From assembly GCF_018323985.1 (NCBI RefSeq), contig NZ_AP024590.1:3596001-3660000 (forward strand): 64,000 nt of DNA, read 5' to 3'. This document shows, one piece after another, positions 51,442-59,464 of this stretch. The notes under the pieces were generated by a model. The model was given only the letters and a program-made list of their open reading frames with translations, had not been told where the DNA came from and searched no databases. Made by a program: the position numbers and the translations under genes. Within the stretch, counting starts at the first letter, position 1. Each line of letters begins with the position of its first letter. The stretch comes from Enterobacter kobei (lineage in GTDB: Bacteria > Pseudomonadota > Gammaproteobacteria > Enterobacterales > Enterobacteriaceae).

Positions 51442-52806
51442 ATGAAGGCAAAAGCGATATTACTCGCCTCTGTCTTGCTAGTGGGTTGCCAGGCTCATCA
51501 AGATGGTAACGTACAACAGCATGCACAGAGCCTTTCTGCAGCTGGTCAAGGGGAAGCAGGAAAGTTTACAAGTCAGGCTCGCTGGATGGACGATGGAACA
51601 TCCTTCGCGCAGGATCAAGACTTGTGGACTCTCATTGGCGACGAGCTAAAGATGGGAATTCCGGAGAATGGCCGGATTCGCGAACAGAAACAGAAGTATT
51701 TGAACAATAAGAGCTATCTCCACGATGTAACTTTACGGGCAGAGCCGTATATGTACTGGATAGCAGGGCAAGTTAAGAAACGTAACATGCCCATGGAACT
51801 GGTACTACTACCCATAGTGGAGAGCGCTTTTGACCCACACGCGACGTCTGGTGCCAATGCCGCAGGCATTTGGCAAATCATTCCGAGCACGGGGCGCAAT
51901 TATGGTTTAAAGCAGACACGCAATTACGATGCGCGTCGTGATGTTGTGGCGTCCACTACGGCCGCTCTCGACATGATGCAGCGTCTGAACCGTATGTTCG
52001 ACGGCGACTGGTTATTAACCGTCGCGGCCTATAACAGCGGTGAAGGGCGTGTACTGAAGGCAATGAAAGCGAATAAAGCACGTGGCAAACCCACGGACTT
52101 TTGGTCACTTTCGCTGCCACAGGAAACCAAGATTTACGTGCCAAAAATGCTGGCTCTGAGCGATATTCTCAAGAACAGCAAACGTTATGGCGTTCGTCTG
52201 CCTTCTACAGATGAAAGCCGTGCGCTGGCACGCGTCAGGTTGAACAGCCCGGTTGAAATTAATCAACTGGCTGAAATGGCGGGAATACCAGTGAACAAGC
52301 TGAAGACCTTTAACGCAGGCGTTAAAGGCTCGACGCTCGGTTCAAGCGGCCCTCAGTATGTGATGGTGCCGCAGAAACACGCAGAACAGCTGCGTGAATC
52401 GCTGGCTTCCGGTGAGATCGCTGCCGTACAGCCGACGCTGCTCGCGGATAATAAACCGCTGACCAGCCGAAGCTATAAAGTACGTTCAGGCGATACGCTT
52501 TCAGGTATTGCGTCACGCCTCGGTGTGACCTCCAAAGATCTCCAGCAATGGAATAATCTGCGGGGTGCAAGCCTGAAGGTGGGCCAGAATCTGACCGTCG
52601 GTGCGGGTAGCAGCGCGCAGACCCTGGCGAACAACAGCGATAGCATTACCTATCGCGTTCGCAAAGGCGACTCGCTGTCGAGTATTGCTAAACGTCATGG
52701 CGTGAACATCAAAGATGTGATGCGCTGGAACGACAGTACTGACAACCTGAAACCTGGCGATCAGCTGACGCTGTTTGTGAAGAACAGCGCGACACCTGAC
52801 TCCTGA
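51442..52806 (+). CDS. mltD: membrane-bound lytic murein transglycosylase D
   Basis: The 454-residue lipoprotein has a lipobox LLVGC with Cys16. The transglycosylase domain (ELVLLPIVESAFDPHATSG with catalytic Glu; AAGIWQIIPSTGRNYGL) is followed by two LysM repeats, YKVRSGDTLSGIASRLGV and YRVRKGDSLSSIAKRHGV, for peptidoglycan binding. It cleaves glycan strands at the outer membrane. The strong hairpin after the stop terminates it. Confidence 0.97.
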   Translation: MKAKAILLASVLLVGCQAHQDGNVQQHAQSLSAAGQGEAGKFTSQARWMDDGTSFAQDQDLWTLIGDELKMGIPENGRIREQKQKYLNNKSYLHDVTLRAEPYMYWIAGQVKKRNMPMELVLLPIVESAFDPHATSGANAAGIWQIIPSTGRNYGLKQTRNYDARRDVVASTTAALDMMQRLNRMFDGDWLLTVAAYNSGEGRVLKAMKANKARGKPTDFWSLSLPQETKIYVPKMLALSDILKNSKRYGVRLPSTDESRALARVRLNSPVEINQLAEMAGIPVNKLKTFNAGVKGSTLGSSGPQYVMVPQKHAEQLRESLASGEIAAVQPTLLADNKPLTSRSYKVRSGDTLSGIASRLGVTSKDLQQWNNLRGASLKVGQNLTVGAGSSAQTLANNSDSITYRVRKGDSLSSIAKRHGVNIKDVMRWNDSTDNLKPGDQLTLFVKNSATPDS

Positions 52807-52812
52807 TGATGC

Positions 52813-52845
52813 AAAAAAGGCACCGCTTCCCCGGTGCCTTTTTTA
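52813..52845 (+). terminator. mltD terminator
   Basis: AAAAAAGGCACCG, loop CTTCC, CGGTGCCTTTTTT: near-ideal, usable in both directions, between the convergent mltD and yafE genes. Confidence 0.92.
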
Positions 52846-52857
52846 TTTATCCCGCTT

Positions 52858-53628
52858 TTATTGCGCTTTCTGCGCCTCGACCATAATGATGTCGCTGGTA
52901 AAAGAGCCGTCTTCCCTGAGTTCGTAATAGCGCTGCACGTCATGGGAAGCACTTTGCTGGTACAGGCGTATGGCTTCACACAGCGGCTGCGGCGTACGCA
53001 TCCGCGCCACCCAGGACGCAAACTCCAGCACCAGACGATCGGTGGTCAGCGCCCGCGAAATCAGACCAGCCTCAGTCATCATCGACAGCCATTCCCCTGA
53101 TGAATAATTCTGCACGTGGGACGTATCGCGCAACGCTTCGACCGTTTGCAGCCAGATGTTTCGCACCGGATGGCCCGGCGACATAACATCCATCACAATC
53201 ACCGTCCCGCCGGGTTTCAGCACACGTTTGACTTCCCGCAGCGCCTGACCGACATCGTGCCAGTGATGGGCGGAATAGCGGCTGATCACCACCTCAAAGG
53301 AGGCATCGGCAAAAGGCAGCGCTTCTGCATACCCCTGCCGGGTATTCACGTTCGTCAGCCCTTTTTCCCGCGCCGCATTCTCCACTACCTCCAGCATCTG
53401 CGCAGATAAATCATAGGCCGTTACCTGTGCCACCACCTCGGCGGCAGTAAAGCTCGCATGACCTGCGCCGCAGCCCAGATCCAGCACCTGTGCGCCGGGA
53501 CATTCAGCCAGCCGCGCCCGCAGCTGGTGTAAATCGCGGCCAGAAGCGTGTACCGCGCTGGTTAAATAGGCGCTGGCCTGAGAGCCAAACTGTTTTTCTA
53601 CGTGATCGTGATGGGAGTGCGTGGTCAT
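52858..53628 (-). CDS. yafE: SAM-dependent methyltransferase YafE, full length
   Basis: The 256-residue protein has the complete SAM site: VLDLGCGAGHASF (motif I), AYDLSAQMLEVV, and LPFADASFEVVISRYSAHHW (motif II/III), UbiE-like. In E. coli K-12, YafE is shorter (about 207 residues, as I remember), lacking the N-terminus; here the N-terminal about 50 residues including motif I are intact, so the protein is likely active. Substrate unknown. Confidence 0.9.
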   Translation of the reverse strand: MTTHSHHDHVEKQFGSQASAYLTSAVHASGRDLHQLRARLAECPGAQVLDLGCGAGHASFTAAEVVAQVTAYDLSAQMLEVVENAAREKGLTNVNTRQGYAEALPFADASFEVVISRYSAHHWHDVGQALREVKRVLKPGGTVIVMDVMSPGHPVRNIWLQTVEALRDTSHVQNYSSGEWLSMMTEAGLISRALTTDRLVLEFASWVARMRTPQPLCEAIRLYQQSASHDVQRYYELREDGSFTSDIIMVEAQKAQ

Positions 53629-53705
53629 GGTGTCATCCTTCTGTGGGTTAAATGAAGGGCAGCGCCATGATTGCAGGCCTGCCCTGGGGCAGACCTGACA
53701 CGCCT

Positions 53706-54506
53706 TTATTTATCAGGTTTGCCGGGACTGAATTCGACGAGTAGCGGGTTATGATCGGAGGCGCGGGTCACCAGCACGGAAGCTTGATCCACGTTCAGAC
53801 CACGATAAAAAACAAAATCAAGCGGACGACCAAAGGCGCGGCGGCGATTGTCATCGGTAAAGCGTACCTGGCGCATCGACATCTCCCTGGAGAAACGGTA
53901 CAGCGCGTTCATACGCTGGCGGCTCCAGGCATTGAAATCACCGGCCATGATCACCGGGCCGTTATGCTGGGCGATCTGATCGCCAATCGGCAGCAATTGT
54001 TTACTGTAAACATCAACGCCAAGACTGAAATTCACCGCATGGACGTTCACCACCATCAGCAGCCGTGAATCCGGCAACGGATAGACCGTCACCAGTGCTG
54101 ATTTCGCCAGCCGCAGGATCGGCTCGCGCTCGCGCAGCGGGCAGCAATACACCGGATGTGCCGATGAGAGCGTCATCACGCCAGAGGGATGTTGAGGCAG
54201 TACAAAAGCGGGAACCTGATCGGCAGCCAGATAATTCGTGGTGGCGAATCTCACCAGTTCAGGGGTGGTTTGCGCCTCCTGCAACAGCACGAGATGGGCG
54301 TCTTTACCAAAGTTTTGCAGCACTGAGAGCCACTCCGCCCGCTGCTGTTTGAAGATGTTCCATACCAGCACGCGGATCTTGTCGTCACTGCTCAACGGTG
54401 CGCCAGGAGGGAGTGCCTGACCAATGCTCGCGAATGAACCTGGCGGTAAAATTCGCTCCGCAGGTTGTCCGGCAATATAGCGCATAGCATAGGTATTCTT
54501 TCGCAC
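53706..54506 (-). CDS. yafD: endonuclease/exonuclease/phosphatase-family protein YafD
   Basis: The 266-residue protein is near-identical in pattern to E. coli YafD: LVWNIFKQQRAEWL, LLQEAQTTPELV (metal-binding Glu), GDFNAWSRQRMN (Asp-Asn) and SDHNPLLVEF (Asp-His). These are the EEP-fold catalytic residues. It is cytoplasmic or membrane-associated with unknown substrate, and reported links are to envelope stress. It is divergent from yafC. Confidence 0.94.
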   Translation of the reverse strand: MRKNTYAMRYIAGQPAERILPPGSFASIGQALPPGAPLSSDDKIRVLVWNIFKQQRAEWLSVLQNFGKDAHLVLLQEAQTTPELVRFATTNYLAADQVPAFVLPQHPSGVMTLSSAHPVYCCPLREREPILRLAKSALVTVYPLPDSRLLMVVNVHAVNFSLGVDVYSKQLLPIGDQIAQHNGPVIMAGDFNAWSRQRMNALYRFSREMSMRQVRFTDDNRRRAFGRPLDFVFYRGLNVDQASVLVTRASDHNPLLVEFSPGKPDK

Positions 54507-54711
54507 GTTTGGTATTAAACCTCTGTCGCTGTTAGCCGCCCCGGAAGCAGAGTAGCCTTTCTGTTATAGGGATTTTAGCGCACACTTTCAACGCCATTCA
54601 GGTAAAACATCATTAATGGCTGGCGGGTAGCGACCCGGTGCGGGCAAAACTATGATGCATAAGTGTCAGTTATCATTAAAATAGCGTAATAATTTTGCGG
54701 CAGGGGCAATA

Positions 54712-55596
54712 ATGAAGGCGACGTCGGAAGAGATGGCCATTTTTGTGGCGGTGGTGGAAAGCGGCAGCTTCAGCCGGGCAGCGGAACAGCTGGGCCAGGC
54801 CAACTCCGCCGTCAGTCGCGCGGTCAAAAAACTGGAGATGAAGCTGGGCGTCAGCCTCCTTAACCGCACCACCCGCCAGTTGAGCCTGACCGAAGAAGGT
54901 GAGCGCTATTTCCGCCGCGTACAGCTTATTTTGCAGGAGATGGCGGCGGCAGAAAACGAGGTGATGGAAGCCCGGCTGATGCCCCGCGGTCTGCTGCGCA
55001 TCGATGCGGCAACCCCGGTGGTGCTGCATTATTTGATGCCGCTCATCAAACCCTTCCGTGAACGCTATCCGGAAATGACGCTGTCGCTGGTTTCTTCCGA
55101 AACATTCATCAACCTGATTGAGCGTAAAGTGGATGTGGCGATCCGCGTGGGTAAGCTCACCGACTCAAGCCTGCGCGCCCGTCCGCTGTTCAGCAGTTAC
55201 CGCCGCATGATCGCCTCGCCGGATTATCTGGCGCGCTACGGCATACCGGAAACCGTGGAGGATCTGGAGAAGCACACCTGCCTTGGCTTTACCGAGCCGG
55301 TGTCACTGAATACCTGGCCGGTAGCCTGTCCGGACGGACAGCTCTATGAGATCACTAGCGGTATTTCATCCAATAGCGGGGAAACACTTAAACAGCTGTG
55401 CCTCGACGGCAACGGCATCGCCTGTCTGTCGGATTATATGATCGATAAGGAAATTGCCAGCGGCGAGCTGGTCGAAGTGCTGCCTGCGAAGCGTCTGCCG
55501 GTAGATATGCCTTTCAGTGCCGTTTATTACAGCGACCGGGCGGTGAGTACCCGTATCCGCGCCTTTATTGATTTTCTCAGCGAGCACACCCGCTGA
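54712..55596 (+). CDS. yafC: LysR-family regulator YafC
   Basis: The 294-residue protein begins MKATSEEMAIFVAVVESGSF, with the helix-turn-helix FSRAAEQLGQANSAVSRAVKKLE and a LysR substrate domain (SYRRMIASPDYLARYG). It matches YafC of E. coli, about ten residues shorter. Targets are unknown. It is the last gene in K-12 order here; the biosynthetic cluster follows in place of dkgB, so YafC could also influence it, though no T-N11-A site was found in the cluster promoter. Confidence 0.9.
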   Translation: MKATSEEMAIFVAVVESGSFSRAAEQLGQANSAVSRAVKKLEMKLGVSLLNRTTRQLSLTEEGERYFRRVQLILQEMAAAENEVMEARLMPRGLLRIDAATPVVLHYLMPLIKPFRERYPEMTLSLVSSETFINLIERKVDVAIRVGKLTDSSLRARPLFSSYRRMIASPDYLARYGIPETVEDLEKHTCLGFTEPVSLNTWPVACPDGQLYEITSGISSNSGETLKQLCLDGNGIACLSDYMIDKEIASGELVEVLPAKRLPVDMPFSAVYYSDRAVSTRIRAFIDFLSEHTR

Positions 55597-55898
55597 GCCA
55601 ATGTTCATACTTTGTAGCGCACAAGGTTAAGTTTCATCCTGGATAGAAATAACAGTATCCATTACATTTATAATTTTTCGATACATATACATTTGCCGCT
55701 GTTTTATTTAAGAAAACAGCACTAAGCATCCAGAATTAATTCCGTTAAATATTACAACTTTCAAGCGCCCATTGACACAGTAATTCTGTTACCTATACAC
55801 TTAGTTACATGTGCAATTGGAAATGTCGCACATCCCTATTTCTCAAGGACACCCGACAAGAAATATATATATTTTATTTATATATCACAGAGACAACA
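55597..55898. other. AT-rich leader of the biosynthetic cluster
   Basis: About 300 bases, sharply AT-rich compared with both yafC and the cluster genes. It contains one strong promoter (55772-55799) and an untranslated leader of about 90 bases ending in an AT-rich run. I see no coding sequence. It is the probable left junction of the cluster. Confidence 0.7.
55772..55799 (+). promoter_or_regulatory. sigma-70 promoter of the biosynthetic cluster
   Basis: A consensus -35 TTGACA (55772-55777), 16-base spacer and TATACA (-10, 55794-55799) lie about 100 bases before the start of the ligase-reductase gene. The spacer holds CAGTAATTCTGTTAC, an imperfect inverted repeat that might be an operator. 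Confidence 0.6.
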
Positions 55899-58607
55899 AT
55901 GGACGTTGCCAATACTTCATCATCTTTGTTATCGCAGGATGCAGAAAAACTTAATATATCCACCTGGTTGATGAATCAAACTCCCTCTCAGGATAATGTT
56001 TGTTTCAGAACGCTAAATCACACCTGGACATACCGGGATGTAAACCAAACGGTGGATAACATTGCCGCTAATCTTTTGATTAAACGGAAGCTTACACCTG
56101 GCGACACGGTCGTGTTACTTTCCCCGTGCAGTATCGCCCAGACGCTGTGCTGGCTGGCGGTTGTACGGGCGGGAGGCATCATCACCACCGTCAATCCTGC
56201 GTCCAGTTCGGTTGAATTCGCCAGTATTATTGAACTGGCATCACCCGGTCTGATTATTATTGATGAGGCCTTACGCGAAAAACATATCCCTGATGAGAAT
56301 CACCCGTTATTTTCTAAAATGATTAGCATTCATTCTGAAAGAGAAAATAATGCGTTTATTTCAGCGGCTATGCTTGAACCCGTCCCTGCTTCTTTTTACT
56401 GGCCGGAGAGCCATGCTGCTGACATCGCCCTGATGGCTTTTACTTCCGGCAGCACCGGCAAACCTAAAATGACGCTTCACAGTCATGGTGATATTAAAGC
56501 CAACTGCGAAAGCTATGTTATTAATACATTAGCACCACAACCCTCAGACATTATTGTCTGCACCGCCCCGCTCTCTTTTAATTATGGTTTAGGATCGCTT
56601 ATCTTTGCGCCAATGACGGCAGGTGCCAGCGCGGTATTACTTAACGAGGTGACGCCTAAAACACTGCCGGAGATTATTCAGCGCTTCCAGGCAACGGTGT
56701 TGTTTACCGCCCCTACTGCATACCGTCGTTTACTGAAGGCTGGCTGGCCAACCTCAACGCTGCGCAAATGCATTTCTGCCGGTGAAACGCTGCCGGAAGA
56801 TCTCGCCCGGCAATGGCATACGGCTACCGGGCTGGTCTTAACCGACGCACTGGGATGCACCGAAGCGCTGCATATTTTTATCTCCACTCGCGAAGACGAG
56901 ACCCGCCCGGGCTGGACGGGCAAAGCGTTGCCTGGCTATGAAGTCGCGGTGCTGGACGAGTCCGGTCAGCACTTGCCACCAGGCATGCCGGGCTATCTGG
57001 CGGTACGCGGCGCGATCGCTGAACGCGCTCTTGCCAAAAGCGGCCCTTTCGCAGGCTGGCTGATAACGGGTGATCGTACCGAACAGAATAACGACGGCTA
57101 TTTTCGCCATCTGGGGCGAATCGATAATCTGATCATTACCCGCGGCTTCACTCTCGATCCGACGGAAATCGAAAACGCCATACTGCGATCTGGCGTGATT
57201 AAAGAGTGCATGGTTACCGGCGAGGACGATAAAGAGATCACCCAGCGCATCGTGGCCTGCCTGGTGCCTGAAGATGCTACGACATTCGATCTGAGCGGTC
57301 TGCGTCAATGGCTCGCCACACAGTTAAGTTACTACAAGCTACCGCACGGCTTTCATATCGTCACTGCGCTGCCGCGTAACGGTAACGGCAAACTGATGCG
57401 CAAACGTCAGGCTATTGCCGCCGCGGCCCCCCTGCCGCGCCGCTTCAGCAAACAACATTTTCAGCCTGCCGATATTCACCAACGCCATCAGTTTCTGGAA
57501 CAGCACACCGGCGTGTCGCTCGCACCGCTGTTTGATGAGTCACTGAATGCCGACACCTTAAAAGGCAATATCGAGAACGCCATCGGCACGGCCTCTGTTC
57601 CGGTAGGCATCGCCGGACCGTTACATGTGCAGGGACAGTACGCCAGTGGCGGATTTTACGTTCCGCTGGCCACCACGGAAGGCTCGATGGTCGCCAGCTA
57701 CCACCGGGGGATGAAGCTGTTTAACGCTGATAATCCGGTTAAAACGGTTATTAGCGGCGAGAACATGCAGCGCTCACCGGTCTTCTGTTTTGACAGCTTG
57801 ATCGACGCCACCGCCTTCGCCCATTGGCTACCCTCACAGCTTCCGGCGTTACAACAGCAGGTGAGCATCCACTCGCGCTTCGCAAAACTGCGCTCGCTTG
57901 ACGTCCAGCCGCTGGATCGCACCGTGTTTGTGCGCTTTAACTACACCACCGGCGACGCGGCCGGGCAAAACATGGTGACGATCGTGACCGAAAAGCTCTG
58001 TTTATGGCTCCTCGACCGCTGCCCGTGGCCATACCGCTATTTGCTGTCCGGCAATTTCGATACCGATAAAAAGCACTCCGCCCTCAATATGATCAGTGGT
58101 CGTGGACGCCGCGTGTCCGCCGAGATCGTTGTGCCTGCGGATGCGCTTTACCGGATCATGAAGACCACCCCGGAACAGTTTATGGAGCTGTACTGGCTGG
58201 CGACAAAAGGCGGCTGGCTGGCGGGTGCCACCAGCAACGGGTGCCACAGTGCCAACGGCATCGCTGCCCTGTTTATCGCCCTCGGACAGGACGCCGCCTG
58301 CGTGGCGGAATCCAGCAGCATGATCATGGACTGCCGCCAGACGCCGGACGGCGATCTGCGCGTCAGCATCACCATCCCGTCGCTGATCGTCGGCACCGTC
58401 GGCGGCGGCGTGAACCAGCCCTATGCTCAGGCGGGCCTTGCCCTGCTGGGCTGCCAGGGTACAGGAAAAGCCAACAAACTCGCCGAAATCGTCGCCGCCA
58501 CAGTGCTGGCGGGCGAGCTTTCGCTGGCCTGTGCGATGGCCAGCCACACCTGGGCGACGGCGCACCGCAAACATGGTCGTATTACCCCCACCACACAGGC
58601 TTCATAG
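55899..58607 (+). CDS. acyl/aryl-CoA ligase fused to class I HMG-CoA reductase
   Basis: This is a 902-residue two-domain enzyme. Residues about 30-520 are an AMP-forming CoA ligase: TSGSTGKPK (182-190), LGCTE near 318, TGD near 390 and the A10 catalytic Lys498 (NGNGK). The PLSFNYGLGSLIFAPM block recalls benzoate-CoA ligases. Residues about 550-902 are a class I-type HMG-CoA reductase: NAIGTASVPVGIAGPL, TTEG (E594), DKK (K724), GQDAA (D798) and AHRKHGR (H889), spaced like human E559, K691, D767 and H866. The expected reaction is activation of an acid to its CoA thioester, then four-electron NAD(P)H reduction. An ATG at 55899 fits better than the AT-rich extension upstream. First gene of the cluster. 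Confidence 0.92.
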   Translation: MDVANTSSSLLSQDAEKLNISTWLMNQTPSQDNVCFRTLNHTWTYRDVNQTVDNIAANLLIKRKLTPGDTVVLLSPCSIAQTLCWLAVVRAGGIITTVNPASSSVEFASIIELASPGLIIIDEALREKHIPDENHPLFSKMISIHSERENNAFISAAMLEPVPASFYWPESHAADIALMAFTSGSTGKPKMTLHSHGDIKANCESYVINTLAPQPSDIIVCTAPLSFNYGLGSLIFAPMTAGASAVLLNEVTPKTLPEIIQRFQATVLFTAPTAYRRLLKAGWPTSTLRKCISAGETLPEDLARQWHTATGLVLTDALGCTEALHIFISTREDETRPGWTGKALPGYEVAVLDESGQHLPPGMPGYLAVRGAIAERALAKSGPFAGWLITGDRTEQNNDGYFRHLGRIDNLIITRGFTLDPTEIENAILRSGVIKECMVTGEDDKEITQRIVACLVPEDATTFDLSGLRQWLATQLSYYKLPHGFHIVTALPRNGNGKLMRKRQAIAAAAPLPRRFSKQHFQPADIHQRHQFLEQHTGVSLAPLFDESLNADTLKGNIENAIGTASVPVGIAGPLHVQGQYASGGFYVPLATTEGSMVASYHRGMKLFNADNPVKTVISGENMQRSPVFCFDSLIDATAFAHWLPSQLPALQQQVSIHSRFAKLRSLDVQPLDRTVFVRFNYTTGDAAGQNMVTIVTEKLCLWLLDRCPWPYRYLLSGNFDTDKKHSALNMISGRGRRVSAEIVVPADALYRIMKTTPEQFMELYWLATKGGWLAGATSNGCHSANGIAALFIALGQDAACVAESSSMIMDCRQTPDGDLRVSITIPSLIVGTVGGGVNQPYAQAGLALLGCQGTGKANKLAEIVAATVLAGELSLACAMASHTWATAHRKHGRITPTTQAS

Positions 58608-58630
58608 CCACTAATTGTTAAGGAATGACG

Positions 58631-59464
58631 ATGAAAGGGAATTTAACTTCAGAATTAACGCTCCGCCATATGGATTTTTCGTTCACACCGGATGAAGCCC
58701 ATCCTTACTGGTTAAAGCGCGACGCCACGCTTGCGGCAAACCTTGATGCGCTGTCATTGATGTTTCCGGAAGCGGAGCGCCAGTTTATCAACTCGGTTAA
58801 ACAGACGCTGAAAGCCCATCCCGATATGGAGGATGCGCAGGAAATTGCCCGCCGTTTTTACTATCAGGAAGCGGAGCATACGCGCTGGCACAATAAATAT
58901 AACCGCTCGCTGGGCCTGCCGGAGCGCTTCGTTGATAACAATGAACGTCTGCTGGGCCGTTGCTTTAGCTGGCTGCGCAGCCTGAAACCACGTAACCAAC
59001 TGGCGGTCACCTGTGCGCTGGAACACCTGACCTCTATCGGCGGCAAGCAGGTGATTGGCAATCCGCGCTGGCTTGAAGGTGCCAGCGATGAAATGAAGGC
59101 TCTGTGGTACTGGCACGCCATTGAAGAGGTAGAGCACCGCAGCGTGCCTTTCGATATCTACATGAAAACCGGCGGCAACTATCCGCACCGTATTTTCTGG
59201 TCGCTGGCGTCTTTCGTCATCTTCGCCCTGCTGCTGTTAAAACTCAGCACCGGCGCGATGAAAGCCCGCGGCGAACTCACTCTGGCGAGCATTCCCGGTA
59301 CGTTATGGAAGCTGTATGGCTGGAAGGGGCTGTACGTCACTATCATTACCGATTTTCTGCCCTGGTTTATGCCGGGCTTCCATCCTGAAAAAACCAAAAT
59401 GGACGCCGACAAGCTGGCTGCCGCGCACAAGCACATCGCGAACTGGGAGAAAGGACAAAAGTGA
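58631..59464 (+). CDS. PF10118-type ferritin-like metal-dependent protein
   Basis: The 277-residue protein has paired Glu/His motifs of a carboxylate-bridged metal site: FPEAERQFI, YQEAEHTRWHNK, ALEHLTSIGG and WHAIEEVEHRSVPFDIYM. This is the pattern of the family annotated as predicted metal-dependent hydrolase (PF10118), which by sequence resembles diiron ferritin-like oxygenases. One hydrophobic segment (SLASFVIFALLLLKLS) may anchor it. AAGGA sits six bases before the ATG at 58631, deciding that start. It is 23 bases after the ligase-reductase and overlaps the NRPS start, so it is a tailoring enzyme of the cluster. Confidence 0.75.
   Translation: MKGNLTSELTLRHMDFSFTPDEAHPYWLKRDATLAANLDALSLMFPEAERQFINSVKQTLKAHPDMEDAQEIARRFYYQEAEHTRWHNKYNRSLGLPERFVDNNERLLGRCFSWLRSLKPRNQLAVTCALEHLTSIGGKQVIGNPRWLEGASDEMKALWYWHAIEEVEHRSVPFDIYMKTGGNYPHRIFWSLASFVIFALLLLKLSTGAMKARGELTLASIPGTLWKLYGWKGLYVTIITDFLPWFMPGFHPEKTKMDADKLAAAHKHIANWEKGQK

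Noticed and set aside
55809..55898. 30-codon N-terminal extension of the ligase-reductase gene
   Set aside because: AT-rich, Cys/Tyr-rich and unlike the ligase family; the ATG at 55899 gives a normal N-terminus.
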